A DNA stretch of 64,000 nucleotides from Cyanobium sp. WAJ14-Wanaka (GCF_024345375.1 NZ_JAGQAZ010000003.1:1-64000), one strand, 5' to 3'. Shown: positions 44,915-53,451, counted from the first letter of the stretch. The notes: generated from the sequence alone by a model not told the origin. Program-made: numbers and translations.

Positions 44915-45253
44915 ATGACCGACACCCAAGCCTGGCTGGCACTGTTCCTCGCAATCGCAGCAGAAATTACGGGCACGGCACTGCTAAAGCTTTCCGATGG
45001 CCTAACTCGACCTTGGCCAACAGCACTATTATTGGCAGCCTATGGCTGTGCCATTGCTCTTGTCGCAAGGGTGGTGACCGTGATTCCCCTTGGAATTACC
45101 TACGCATTGTGGAGCGGAATCGGCACCCTTGCCATTGTGCTAATCGGGGCTTTGGCCTATCGCCAAGTGCCAAACGGCAGCCAATTAATTGGCGTAGCCC
45201 TGATTGTTGCAGGAGTTGTAATTGTAAATCTAGGCGGCAAGGCCCACAGCTAA
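44915..45253 (+). CDS. SMR-family small multidrug exporter
   Basis: The 112-residue protein has four membrane helices and the SMR signature: the essential glutamate in FLAIAAEITGTALLKLSDGL, followed by VIPLGITYALWSGIGTLAIV and NGSQLIGVALIVAGVVIVNL. It works as a dimer exchanging protons for cationic drugs or guanidinium-like compounds. Confidence 0.92.
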   Translation: MTDTQAWLALFLAIAAEITGTALLKLSDGLTRPWPTALLLAAYGCAIALVARVVTVIPLGITYALWSGIGTLAIVLIGALAYRQVPNGSQLIGVALIVAGVVIVNLGGKAHS

Positions 45254-45381
45254 ATAATCTCTTTCCCCATGCCCACCACGCAGGCGTTCAACACTCCCAT
45301 GGGCACCACACCGATGGAAATGATTCCCAAAGGGGCAATGCCAACGGCAATCAGCTTGGGTTTTTCATCGCAGGCGCCCAT
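45250..45381 (-). CDS. Possible small glycine/valine-rich hydrophobic protein
   Basis: From an ATG at 45381, preceded by AAGGG, a 43-residue frame reads MGACDEKPKLIAVGIAPLGI followed by ISIGVVPMGVLNACVVGMG. The repeating IxxGVxPMG pattern resembles short repeat-containing membrane proteins I know only as hypothetical proteins of cyanobacteria. It converges on and overlaps the SMR gene end by four bases. Confidence 0.4.
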   Translation of the reverse strand: MGACDEKPKLIAVGIAPLGIISIGVVPMGVLNACVVGMGKEII

Positions 45382-45638
45382 GTTTTCCCTTAGTGACCTC
45401 TGCTTCCGCCTTGGTGGCATGCCTGAGAGGTGGCGGACGGCGATCAGAACGTAACCCAACTCTCCAGCCAGACGCTTCTAACAAAGTGTTGATATCGCCA
45501 GATCGTCACATGTGTTCGCTGCTTAACGCGGCGAAACCGTTATTGCCGCAGGGGTTTAGGGGAATGGAGGCGTCAGAATGGGCAGCTGAGCCCCTACAGA
45601 TCCTGAGCTAGGGACACCCCGGAGCGCTGCCGCCAAAG

Positions 45639-45914
45639 TTATGGATCACGCCCACAGTGCAGCACCGCCAGCACAACGAAGGATCCCTGCTCAGGAACAG
45701 GCAGGTAGATGACGCCATAGGGGAAGCGGCGCAACAGGGCACGCCGCGTTCCGCGGTAGCTGGAGGGATAGGCCTCGGGGTTAGTGCGGATGCGCTGAAA
45801 GAGCAGCCTTACCTCGGCTAGAAACAAGCGACCCAGCCCAAGTTCCTGGGCTTCGTACCAGCGGGCCGCAGCTTCAAGATCATCACGGGCTGCTACACGA
45901 AGCCGCAAAACCAT
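45639..45914 (-). CDS. ParE/RelE-family toxin
   Basis: The 91-residue protein shows the RelE/ParE pattern: LRVAARDDLEAAARWYEAQE, LGLGRLFLAEVRLLFQRIRT, NPEAYPSSYRGTRRALLRRF and PYGVIYLPVPEQGSFVVLAV. The cognate antitoxin gene ends two bases upstream on the same strand. Relatives target gyrase or ribosome-bound mRNA. Confidence 0.88.
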   Translation of the reverse strand: MVLRLRVAARDDLEAAARWYEAQELGLGRLFLAEVRLLFQRIRTNPEAYPSSYRGTRRALLRRFPYGVIYLPVPEQGSFVVLAVLHCGRDP

Positions 45915-45916
45915 TG

Positions 45917-46126
45917 TCAGAGCGACCGGTCGATGGCATCAAGTGCCGCATCGGCATCGAGACCTGGATCCCCATCTGCCAGGAAAGCTTCAAGCCGTTG
46001 ATCGATCAGCTGTCGATCACCATCAGTGAGCTCAGGGCCGCTCTGCTCAGCAGCGATCGAGTCCCACAGGGTCTGGACCAGCTCGAGCCGTTCCTCCAGT
46101 GGCAGTGTCAACAGGTCGTTCACCAC
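45917..46126 (-). CDS. Antitoxin of the addiction module component family
   Basis: The 69-residue acidic protein has the sequence LLTLPLEERLELVQTLWDSI followed by LIDQRLEAFLADGDPGLDAD, typical of the short antitoxins that precede ParE-type toxins. The GTG start at 46126 is the first reasonable one. It forms a module with the toxin gene two bases downstream. Confidence 0.85.
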   Translation of the reverse strand: MVNDLLTLPLEERLELVQTLWDSIAAEQSGPELTDGDRQLIDQRLEAFLADGDPGLDADAALDAIDRSL

Positions 46127-46254
46127 AGGCAGTGCCGGCTGAACCGTTGGGCTTGGTAACTCAGTCGTAGCGGGGACATTTGGCCATTCCTCCAGAGGTG
46201 ATGGTGCCTAGCGCAGGCCAGGATGAAGGGCACTACTGCTCAGAGCGCCTCTCC

Positions 46255-46698
46255 ATGTCAGCCGCCCTCACCCCGCCCTTCGATCAAGACAGCCTGCGGC
46301 AGCTGTTCACCAAGCCCTACGGAACGCCACCGCCCACCGCCGAGCAGTGGCGACAGGTGTATGCCGAGAACGTGCACTTTGAAGACCCCACCCAGACCAG
46401 GGATGGCGTCGATGCTTACATCCTTGCCCAGCAGGGCCTGGTGCAACGCTGCGATGACGTGTTCCTTGAAGCCGATGCGGTAGCGATCGACGGCGATACG
46501 GCCTTCGTGGAATGGCGCATGGGCCTGAAGATCAAAGGGATCGAATTCATCTACCCAGGCACCAGCCGCCTACGCATCGGTGCCGACGGCCGCATCGTTG
46601 ACCACCGCGACTACTTCGATTTCGTGGGTCCCACCTTTGCGCCGGTGCCATTGGTGGGCAGCTTCGTGCGCTGGCTATACAAGCGCTTTGTGAGCTGA
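46255..46698 (+). CDS. SnoaL/NTF2-like protein
   Basis: The 147-residue protein has the cone-fold pattern YGTPPPTAEQWRQVYAENVH, FEDPTQTRDGVDAYILAQQG, DTAFVEWRMGLKIKGIEFIY and GRIVDHRDYFDFVGPTF. It is most like the DUF2358/NTF2-like proteins common in cyanobacteria. The ATG at 46255 is chosen because the upstream extension is not protein-like. Function unknown. Confidence 0.75.
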   Translation: MSAALTPPFDQDSLRQLFTKPYGTPPPTAEQWRQVYAENVHFEDPTQTRDGVDAYILAQQGLVQRCDDVFLEADAVAIDGDTAFVEWRMGLKIKGIEFIYPGTSRLRIGADGRIVDHRDYFDFVGPTFAPVPLVGSFVRWLYKRFVS

Positions 46699-46727
46699 TG
46701 CGCTGGTTGCGGGGTCTAACCCAACCA

Positions 46728-47537
46728 TTAGCGCCTTCCGTTGACAATCACCGAATTGCCAGAACCAGCGGCGGAACCGGGCAGTGCCGGCACCACCGAG
46801 GTCTGGCCATCCCACTTGTCGAGGAAGAGCTTGTAGAGCACCTGGTCATCAAGGCTTGTATTTAGGGTCTCGTAGCGCTTGGCCTCCTGTTCGGCGATTA
46901 GCACCTCGGTTTGGGCCCGTAGGAGCTGTTGCTCGGCGATCTGTTTCTGTTCAATCGCGGCGCGATATTCCTCAGCAATCTGCAGGCCAGTTAGGTCAAG
47001 GCCCTGCACCGTCACATAGTCGAATTTACGCAATTCCTCTGCCACCTTCTCCTGCACGAGCTCGGAAATGGAGTTCCATTCTGTGGCGATTGTCACCAGT
47101 TCGTACTGCGAAAAAACGGATTTGAGCGCCTTGAGCAGCGACGGCTGAATCACCCGGGGGTAGATCTGTTGATCGTCGGTGGCGATCGTTTCGTAGATGC
47201 GCCCGGCTTCTGCCGGTTTCATCGCATACTTCACCGTTGCCGTGGCCTGGATCACCTGCAGGTCTTTGGTCAGGGTGGAAAACTGCTCGGGTCGCACCTG
47301 GGTGCGCACATCAAACAACGAGGTGTTCTGCACCAAGGGGGCCTTGATATTGGCGCCAGGATTGCGGGGCAGACCGGTCACCTTGCCGAGCGTAGTTACC
47401 ACGGCAACGTTGCCGGCCGGAACAATGAAGACTGTCTGGCTCAGCAGAATCGCAAGCCCCAGCACCACGGCGATGATCAGGATGAAGGCCGATCCCGGAC
47501 CCTCAGGGCTTGCTGCGGAGCGAAGGGGCGACTGCAT
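46728..47537 (-). CDS. Prohibitin/SPFH-family membrane protein
   Basis: One N-terminal membrane helix (FILIIAVVLGLAILLSQTVF) leads into a band-7 domain (VPAGNVAVVTTLGKVTGLPR, NPGANIKAPLVQNTSLFDVR, YETIATDDQQIYPRVIQPSL) and then a coiled coil rich in EQKQIAEQQLLRAQTEVLIA. Such proteins form ring scaffolds at the plasma or thylakoid membrane. The ATG at 47537 gives about 269 residues, the normal size. Confidence 0.9.
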   Translation of the reverse strand: MQSPLRSAASPEGPGSAFILIIAVVLGLAILLSQTVFIVPAGNVAVVTTLGKVTGLPRNPGANIKAPLVQNTSLFDVRTQVRPEQFSTLTKDLQVIQATATVKYAMKPAEAGRIYETIATDDQQIYPRVIQPSLLKALKSVFSQYELVTIATEWNSISELVQEKVAEELRKFDYVTVQGLDLTGLQIAEEYRAAIEQKQIAEQQLLRAQTEVLIAEQEAKRYETLNTSLDDQVLYKLFLDKWDGQTSVVPALPGSAAGSGNSVIVNGRR

Positions 47538-47616
47538 TGATAGGGCAGGTTTAATGGCCAAGCCTAGGAACAACCATTTGCGCCCACGCGCACCCGCATG
47601 CGCGCGGGCCTCGGCT

Positions 47617-47700
47617 TCTCCAGCCCTCAAGGTCAAAGTGCAGGAGCTGCTGAACCTGCTGGCCGAAGACCCCTACCACCAGCCACCGCCCCACGAGGCC
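47617..47700 (+). pseudogene. Fossil of a Txe/YoeB-type toxin
   Basis: A short plus-strand segment reads SPALKVKVQELLNLLAEDPY followed by HQPPPHEAL, matching the helix and NPFxxPPPYExL motif of YoeB-family toxins. The N-terminus is replaced and the C-terminal half, with its catalytic end, is cut off by the convergent dps gene. It cannot be functional. Confidence 0.6.
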
Positions 47701-48216
47701 CTAACCCTCCAGCAGGCTGCGGAGCATCCAGGCGGTCTTTTCGTGGATCTGCAACCGCTGGGTCAGCAGGTCAGCCGTTGGTTGGTCGTCAGCTGCATTG
47801 ACCAGCTCAAACAGGCTGCGGGCCGTGCGGGCCACCGCTTCATGGCCCATCACCAGCTCATGCACCATCGCCATCGCAGCCGGCACACCCTCGGTTTCCT
47901 TGATAGAAGCAAGCTGGGCAAAGGTGGCTCCGCCGTAGGGGGCGCTGCAGCCCAGGGCACGAATCCTTTCGGCGATCACATCCAGGGCAGTCCACAGCTC
48001 CGTGTACTGATCCATGAACATCAGGTGCAGGGTGTTGAACATTGGCCCGGTGACGTTCCAGTGGAAGCCATGGGTTTTGCCATAGAGCACGTAGCTATCG
48101 GCCAGCAGACGCCCTAAACCTGCGGCAATGGCCTGGCGTTGCTCGGCGGGAATGCCGATGTCGATTGGGGGCATGTTGATTGGGGCCGTACTGATCCCGG
48201 CTGCAGGGTTTGTCAT
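47701..48216 (-). CDS. Dps-family ferritin-like DNA-protection protein
   Basis: The 171-residue protein has the Dps ferroxidase motifs at the subunit interface: [40 protein letters not shown], and [20 protein letters not shown]. Dps oxidises and stores iron with peroxide, guarding DNA under oxidative or starvation stress. An operator-like palindrome lies about 135 bases upstream. Confidence 0.93.
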   Translation of the reverse strand: MTNPAAGISTAPINMPPIDIGIPAEQRQAIAAGLGRLLADSYVLYGKTHGFHWNVTGPMFNTLHLMFMDQYTELWTALDVIAERIRALGCSAPYGGATFAQLASIKETEGVPAAMAMVHELVMGHEAVARTARSLFELVNAADDQPTADLLTQRLQIHEKTAWMLRSLLEG

Positions 48217-48350
48217 GGCGACAGGAGCTGGGGGTTTAGGTGGGTTTCGAAAACCCTATTGCCTGGGGAGCTGGTTGTCAGCTCGATGGCCCCATGGCGC
48301 TGACGGACAACTCCGCCTAGGCCACTTGCCTGAATCTGGGCACTAAAAGA

Positions 48351-48370
48351 ACTTGGTCAATTGACCAACT
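48351..48370. promoter_or_regulatory. Palindromic operator-like site upstream of dps
   Basis: ACTTGGTCAATTGACCAACT contains the perfect 16-bp palindrome TTGGTCAATTGACCAA (48353-48368). It lies in the gap between the TolC remnant and dps and matches the site upstream of the pirin gene over nearly 40 bases including flanks. Confidence 0.65.
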
Positions 48371-48387
48371 AGCCGGAGGGGTTGGCT

Positions 48388-48940
48388 TCAGATTTCCTTA
48401 GCGCTGACCTGGCCGGTTTCCAGCTCAAGGCCCACCCGGCTCAGGTTCCAGCGGTGGATCGCCGCGGCCGCAGCGGAGCGGGCCACCTGCAGGTTGCGCT
48501 GGGCAACCAGCAACTCCGTAATGGGCGCCACACCGGCTCGATATCGCAGCAGGGCATCGCGCACAGCTTCCGCACCAGCATTTGCCGCAGCAGAAGCGGC
48601 TTTCATCTGCGCGCCAGAGGCCTGGTGGTTGGCATAAAAGGTTTCAACCTGTTGGGTGATGGTCTGGCGGGCCAGATCGATCGCCACCTCGCCCCGCTCC
48701 GCCCGACGGCGGGCCAGGGCCACCGACTCCCGGGTGAGGCCCCCATCAAAAATGGGCTGCCTTAGGGATACCACCGCCCCCCAGTCGTAGAAGCTGCCGG
48801 AGGCGCTACCGCTTGCTTGGACATTGGTGGTCTGATTGGTGCCAGCCGTTGGCACGTTCAGCCAGTCGCCGCTGATACCTGCCCCCAGCAGCAGACCCAC
48901 CTGGGGCAGGCCACTGGCCCTTACTGCCCTCGGAATCCGC
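48388..48940 (-). pseudogene. 5'-truncated TolC-family efflux gene
   Basis: Only the C-terminal half of an outer membrane efflux protein is present: ASGLPQVGLLLGAGISGDWL, YDWGAVVSLRQPIFDGGLTR, VETFYANHQASGAQMKAASA, LLRYRAGVAPITELLVAQRN and a normal stop. Upstream, the frame runs into the unrelated small membrane protein gene near 48930-48945, so the N-terminal half was lost at what looks like the right junction of the accessory region. Confidence 0.8.
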
Positions 48941-49093
48941 CCTGGCTCCGGCCACAAGCCATAGGGCCACCACCACGACCATCCCGATAAACCAACGGGC
49001 TTCAAAAAGCCAGCCACCTAAATGGATCAGCGGCTGGAAAAACCAGTGATTTATCACCAAAATCACCAGCAAAATCAGCCCTAAGGCGGCCAT
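48806..49093 (-). CDS. Small membrane protein with foreign C-terminal tail
   Basis: The first 49 residues (LGLILLVILVINHWFFQPLI, WFIGMVVVVALWLVAG) form two membrane helices, like the short proteins encoded next to tsaC in related cyanobacteria. After about 48945 the frame reads through TolC-derived DNA in another frame (QWPAPGGSAAGGRYQRR), so the natural C-terminus appears replaced. It begins nine bases after the tsaC stop. Confidence 0.5.
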   Translation of the reverse strand: MAALGLILLVILVINHWFFQPLIHLGGWLFEARWFIGMVVVVALWLVAGARADSEGSKGQWPAPGGSAAGGRYQRRLAERANGWHQSDHQCPSKR

Positions 49094-49102
49094 GGCCCCT
49101 GC

Positions 49103-49738
49103 CTATATCCCTGGGAGCAGTACAGCACCAGCGCGCAGCACCTGCCAACTGCCAATTTGCCCATCGAGCTGGCCAGTGGGTGGGCCGGCAGACTGATCCA
49201 TCCAGGCAATCACAGTGCTGGCCTGGCCCGTTGCCTTGGGCCAAGGCAGGGGCCCCAAAAGGGGCAGCTGGGGGAATAGGGCAGCCGCCTCCTCTGGCGA
49301 ACTGGCCGGCTCCGCCCCGGATGGATTGGCGCTGGTGGTGGCCAGCGGACCGCTGAGCTCCAGCAACCGGCGAGCCTGGGGGCAGGCCGGCACCCGAACC
49401 CCCAGGCTTGAGCCCCCGGGATTAAGGGCCTCAATCACTGGCCCATGGGCCGGCAGCACCAGGGTGAGGGCCCCTGGCCAGCCCAGCTCGGCCGCAGCCA
49501 ACCACTCCCTACGCCAGGGAACCTCCAAGGCCTCCTGTAATTGCTCCAGGCTTGCGCCCATCAGGATCAGGGGCTTCTCCGCCGGCCGCCCCTTGAGCTC
49601 CCAGAGCAGGGCCGCCCGCCTCGGAATTACCCCCAGGGCCGGCAGGGTGTCGGTGGGGAATAGGGCGGGTTCACCGGCCCATAAACGGGCCGCCAGGAGC
49701 TCGGGCTCCAGCAGGCGCCCAGGGGGAATGGGGCTCAT
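49103..49738 (-). CDS. tsaC: Threonylcarbamoyl-AMP synthase (Sua5/YrdC)
   Basis: The protein makes threonylcarbamoyl-AMP for t6A37 of ANN-decoding tRNAs. Family motifs: GEPALFPTDTLPALGVIPRR, LWELKGRPAEKPLILMGASL, WPGALTLVLPAHG, SLGVRVPACPQARRLLELSG and LATTSANPSGAEPASSPEEA. At 211 residues it is the short TsaC form without the Sua5 C-terminal domain. Its start overlaps the prmC stop by four bases. Confidence 0.93.
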   Translation of the reverse strand: MSPIPPGRLLEPELLAARLWAGEPALFPTDTLPALGVIPRRAALLWELKGRPAEKPLILMGASLEQLQEALEVPWRREWLAAAELGWPGALTLVLPAHGPVIEALNPGGSSLGVRVPACPQARRLLELSGPLATTSANPSGAEPASSPEEAAALFPQLPLLGPLPWPKATGQASTVIAWMDQSAGPPTGQLDGQIGSWQVLRAGAVLLPGI

Positions 49739-50649
49739 GGCAAAGGTCTCCGGACAGCAACAAAGCGGCTGGTGCCCTCCAGGTCGGGGTGGGCGGTGAC
49801 TTCACCAAGCCCATGGTCAGCCAAAAGGGCTTGCACCGCGGTGCTTTGGTCGTGGTGATGCTCAACAAACAGCCAGCCCCCCGGCGCCAAAGCTGCCTTG
49901 GCATCAACCGCAATCGCCCGCAGGGCCTCGAGACCATCGGCTCCGCCATCAAGGGCCGTGATCGGTTCGTGCTCCCGCACCACCGGCTCCAGATCTGCCC
50001 ATACAGCGGTGGGGATATAGGGGGGATTGGCCACCACCACCTCCAGCTGCCCCCACCATGGCCGCAGGGGCTCCCACCAGCTGCCCTGCAAAAGCTCCAC
50101 CTGCTTGGCCTGCAGATTGGCCCGCAAATTCTCCTGGGCAATGGCGATCGCCCCAGGGCTTAGCTCCACCGCCAACCCCCTACTGAGCGGCCAGGCCTGG
50201 GCCAGGGCCCTGGCAATGCAGCCCGAACCCGTGCCGAGATCGGCCCATAGCTGGGGTGGATCACCTTCCCGCACGGCCAAGGCCAGCTCCACCAGCAATT
50301 CGGTCTCCTGGCGGGGAATCAGCACCCCCGGGGCCACCAGCAGTTGCAAATCGCGCCAGGGGCACAACCCCACCAAATACTGCAAGGGCTCAGCGGTGCT
50401 GAGATGGCGGCGCCAGAGCTGCTCCAGCCCATCGAGCGACTGGCTCAATCGGACGCTGGCGCTGGGATCAAGACGCAGCGATTGCAGCGCAGTCCAGGGA
50501 AGCCCACCGCCCAGATCAATCAGCCAATCGAGGTCGGCAGCGCGGCCGCCGAGGGCCAATTGGCGCTGGCGCCAGGCGAGCAGATCAGCTCCACAGGGGA
50601 GGTCTTGACCCGCGGGGGGCTTGGCTTCACTGCGCTGGTGGGGGGCCAT
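49735..50649 (-). CDS. prmC: Release factor glutamine methyltransferase
   Basis: PrmC methylates the GGQ glutamine of RF1 and RF2. The SAM-binding motif reads LWADLGTGSGCIARALAQAW, and the catalytic NPPY lies in VVVANPPYIPTAVWADLEPV. The N-terminal helical domain ends VLIPRQETELLVELAL, the classic PrmC signature. The ATG at 50649 is chosen over a TTG one codon upstream. Confidence 0.94.
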   Translation of the reverse strand: MAPHQRSEAKPPAGQDLPCGADLLAWRQRQLALGGRAADLDWLIDLGGGLPWTALQSLRLDPSASVRLSQSLDGLEQLWRRHLSTAEPLQYLVGLCPWRDLQLLVAPGVLIPRQETELLVELALAVREGDPPQLWADLGTGSGCIARALAQAWPLSRGLAVELSPGAIAIAQENLRANLQAKQVELLQGSWWEPLRPWWGQLEVVVANPPYIPTAVWADLEPVVREHEPITALDGGADGLEALRAIAVDAKAALAPGGWLFVEHHHDQSTAVQALLADHGLGEVTAHPDLEGTSRFVAVRRPLP

Positions 50650-50658
50650 CAAGCCAGG

Positions 50659-51840
50659 CTAAATGGGCCGCCACCAGAGGCCCGGCTCGGCCTTGAGCAA
50701 GCCGCCCAACTCCAGTTGCAGCAAGCGGGTGGACAGCTCGGCAGGGGGTTCCTTTAGGGCTGCACAAAGCCCCTCAAGGGAGGCCCCCTGGCCCACGGCA
50801 GCCAGCAGGGCCCGGTGGGCCCCTGGGTTTGGGAGGGAATTGGCTGCCAACTCCGGCTTGGGGGCCAACTCCGAATTGGCTGCCAGCAAGGGGCCTGGAC
50901 CCAACTGATGCACCAGATCGGCCGGATCCAACAACACACTGCCGGCCCGAGCCAGTAGGCGGTTGCTGCCGGCCGCCGAGACCTTGCCGGGGTCGGCCGG
51001 CACGATCCAGAGGGGTAGGTCTTGGCGCCAGGCCAATTCTGCGGAGAGCAGGGCCCCGCTTTGCATTGGGCATTCAACCAAGACCACGCCGGCAGCAAGG
51101 GCCACCTGGAGCCGATTGCGGGCAGCAAAATTGCCGGCCCTAACGGCCGCCCCCGGGGCCTGCTCACTCACCAACAACCCCTGCTCCGAAACCTGGCGCT
51201 GCAGGGCGCCGTGGTGGCGCGGATAGACCCGCTCTATCGGAGTACCCAACACCGCCACCGGCCTGCCACCGCGGGCCAGGCAGCCCTCGTGGACTGCCGC
51301 ATCAATGCCTTCAGCCAAACCACTGACCACGGGCCAACCCGCCTGGGCAAGGGCAGCCCCCAGGGCCCTGGCCATGGAGCGCCCTGGCACGGAAGGATGG
51401 CGGGTGCCCACCACCGCAATCGCCTGTCGGCGAGCTAGCTGGGGCCAGAGCGAACCCCGTCCGCACCAATAGAGCCCCAGGGGTGGGCGCTCCAGCTTGT
51501 GCAGGGCTGGCGGGAAAGCCCGATCACCGGGCAGCAGCACCCGGCGCACCTGGGCGGATCGGGCCAACTTGGCCAGGGGCTCGGGGCCCCAACGCTGCCG
51601 ATAGCTGGCGATTTGCTGCAGCAGGCTGGGACCAAAACCGGGCAACTCGCCCAGCTCAGCCAGGCTCGCCCGCCAGGCCCCAGACCAATCACCCCAGCGG
51701 GCTTCGATCAGCGCCAACCGCGCCGAGCCAAGCCCCTGGCAACCGCTCCATAGGAGCCACCAAAGCCGCTGCTCGGATTTCCACTGCCCAGCCGCGTCTA
51801 GCTCAGCTGCGACTAGCTCAGCTGCTCCCAGAGAAGACAA
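50659..51840 (-). CDS. dprA: DNA-processing protein DprA
   Basis: DprA loads RecA on incoming single-stranded DNA during natural transformation. The Rossmann-like core has AIAVVGTRHPSVPGRSMARA, VVSGLAEGIDAAVHEGCLAR, GRPVAVLGTPIERVYPRHHG and FAARNRLQVALAAGVVLVEC. A linker near residues 320-335 contains an AANSEL/ELAANS repeat, followed by the winged-helix end (LSTRLLQLELGGLLKAEPGL). The first codon is probably TTG at 51840, as no ATG or GTG is available before the SAM-like N-terminal domain. Confidence 0.92.
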   Translation of the reverse strand: MSSLGAAELVAAELDAAGQWKSEQRLWWLLWSGCQGLGSARLALIEARWGDWSGAWRASLAELGELPGFGPSLLQQIASYRQRWGPEPLAKLARSAQVRRVLLPGDRAFPPALHKLERPPLGLYWCGRGSLWPQLARRQAIAVVGTRHPSVPGRSMARALGAALAQAGWPVVSGLAEGIDAAVHEGCLARGGRPVAVLGTPIERVYPRHHGALQRQVSEQGLLVSEQAPGAAVRAGNFAARNRLQVALAAGVVLVECPMQSGALLSAELAWRQDLPLWIVPADPGKVSAAGSNRLLARAGSVLLDPADLVHQLGPGPLLAANSELAPKPELAANSLPNPGAHRALLAAVGQGASLEGLCAALKEPPAELSTRLLQLELGGLLKAEPGLWWRPI

Positions 51841-51879
51841 AAACCCGCCCGCAAACGCCAGTACAAATGTACTGCACTT

Positions 51880-52338
51880 TTACTGCGGGCCCCGCTCTAG
51901 GGCCCCTATCGCTGCGGCCAGATCGGCGGGCAGCCGGCGCAACAATTTGCGCTGGCCTGGCCCGGCAGTTAGGTCCACCAGCACTAGCTCCACCCGGGCC
52001 TCCGCCGCCAGCACCCCATCGGGCCCCACAAACCAACTGCGCCAGGGCAATTTCACCCCCTTGCGCGGCAACACCTCACTGCAAAGCTGCACCCGATCGC
52101 CATGGAGCAAGGCCTGCTTGTAATCCACGGCCAGGTGCACTACAGGCAACTCCAAACCCCGGCCTGAGAGATCGGCGTAGGCCAGGCCCACCGCCGCCAG
52201 GGCCTCCACCCGGGCCTCCTCGAGCCAGGCCAGGTAGGCGCCATGCCACATCACGCCGGCATGGTCGGTGTGCTGGGGCAACACCCGGCGCTCCAAAAGC
52301 CACGGCCTGGGCTGGGGATTAATCCCCGAAATATCCAT
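51880..52338 (-). CDS. Hotdog-fold acyl-CoA thioesterase (DHNA-CoA/4HBT type)
   Basis: The motif LPQHTDHAGVMWHGAYLAWL is the 4HBT-type active site (with aspartate and HAG). VHLAVDYKQALLHGDRVQLC and VLAAEARVELVLVDLTAGPG follow. In cyanobacteria this family includes the 1,4-dihydroxy-2-naphthoyl-CoA thioesterase of phylloquinone synthesis, which is the most likely role here. The ATG at 52338 is chosen. Confidence 0.82.
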   Translation of the reverse strand: MDISGINPQPRPWLLERRVLPQHTDHAGVMWHGAYLAWLEEARVEALAAVGLAYADLSGRGLELPVVHLAVDYKQALLHGDRVQLCSEVLPRKGVKLPWRSWFVGPDGVLAAEARVELVLVDLTAGPGQRKLLRRLPADLAAAIGALERGPQ

Positions 52339-52410
52339 CACGGTCTGCGATTGCAAATGGTGGTGCCGGCAAAACGGCCATAGGCTGAGTCAAAGCCAAC
52401 TTTTAAACCC

Positions 52411-53256
52411 TTGTTTCGCAACGTTTTAATCACCGACTCCAATAAGGGCCATGTCGAGGAGATGGTGCGCATGCTGCGTGAGATCCCCGTCGTGCGGCAG
52501 GCCCGTTTCAATCTGCTGCACGTGGTGCCCGAGCAGGTCGGCGAAAGCTTTGCCGAGCACTCCCAAAAGGCAGCTGGCCTGGCGGCCGAAACGGTGGCTC
52601 GCCTGGGCCTCAGCCCCAACGAGGTCAACACCATCATCCGCCAGGGGGACACCAAGCAAACCGTGCTCAAGGTGGCAGATGAGCTCAATTCCGACCTAAT
52701 CGTGATTGGCTCCAGGGGCTTAAGCCGCCTCCAAGCAATTCTCAGCAACAGCACCAGCCAATACGTATTTCAGCTCTCCACCCGGCCGATGCTGCTGGTG
52801 CGCGACGACCTCTACGTGCGTCACATCAACCGGGTGCTGGTGACCGTAGATGGCACGGGCGTGGGGGACGACGCCCTCAAGTTGGCCTGTGAACTAGTGA
52901 GGGAAATTCCCGGCGGCAGCCTGATTGGCGTGCACGTCAGCCGCCAGGACATCACCCCTTCCCGCGGTGGCAAAAACCCTGCCGATGAGGCCCTAAGCAA
53001 GGCCGTGCAGAGGGCCCGAAGCTACGGGGTAGAGCTGAAAACCCTTCACCGCACCGGCGACATCGGCCGCAACGTTTGCGCCGCTGCTGAGGAAGCCAAG
53101 GCAGATCTGGTGGTGATCGCATCCCAGGACCGCCGCCCAGTGGTGGCAAGGGGGCTGGTAGACATCGATCGCCTGCTGGGCAGCTCCGTAAGCGATTTCA
53201 TCCGGGTCCATGCCCCTGCCCCAGTGCTGCTGGTGCGCGAACCGGAACGCAGTTAG
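52411..53256 (+). CDS. Tandem universal stress protein (two UspA domains)
   Basis: Two UspA domains follow each other: residues 1-135 (VLITDSNKGHVEEMVRMLRE ... DLIVIGSRGLSRLQAILSNS) and 140-281 (RVLVTVDGTGVGDDALKLAC ... LVVIASQDRRPVVARGLVDI). ATP-type motifs are GSRGLSRLQAILSNSTSQYV in the first and DIDRLLGSSVSDFIRVHAP in the second. The start appears to be TTG at 52411, giving the MFRNVLITDS opening normal for the cyanobacterial family. Confidence 0.88.
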   Translation: MFRNVLITDSNKGHVEEMVRMLREIPVVRQARFNLLHVVPEQVGESFAEHSQKAAGLAAETVARLGLSPNEVNTIIRQGDTKQTVLKVADELNSDLIVIGSRGLSRLQAILSNSTSQYVFQLSTRPMLLVRDDLYVRHINRVLVTVDGTGVGDDALKLACELVREIPGGSLIGVHVSRQDITPSRGGKNPADEALSKAVQRARSYGVELKTLHRTGDIGRNVCAAAEEAKADLVVIASQDRRPVVARGLVDIDRLLGSSVSDFIRVHAPAPVLLVREPERS

Positions 53257-53283
53257 GGGAGAGGGCCCTGGCCCTGCAACCCC

Positions 53284-53391
53284 TCAGCCGCCCTGGCGGC
53301 TGTTGGTTTGGATATAAAGCACGATCAAAAACACGGCCGGAACCAACACGAACATGAGGCTGGCAACAAAGCCGAGGTCGTTGGTTTCCAT
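53284..53391 (-). CDS. psbM: Photosystem II reaction centre protein M
   Basis: A 35-codon frame encodes [20 protein letters not shown] followed by [15 protein letters not shown], matching PsbM along its whole length. It is a single membrane helix that sits at the PSII dimer interface. The gene lies on the minus strand 60 bases after the ferredoxin gene, so they may share a transcript. Confidence 0.96.
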   Translation of the reverse strand: METNDLGFVASLMFVLVPAVFLIVLYIQTNSRQGG

Positions 53392-53451
53392 GGTTAACGG
53401 ATTCAAGCCGTGAGACGGTAATCGGACGTTATCACCGTCAAATGGACTGAT

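Noticed and set aside
47197-48117. 306-codon plus-strand frame across prohibitin and dps
   Set aside because: Mostly antisense to two well-supported genes; only the short YoeB-like segment in the gap is meaningful.
8611-48940. Integrase, transposase or phage structural genes in the accessory region
   Set aside because: None found on either strand; the island claim rests on the tRNA repeats only.
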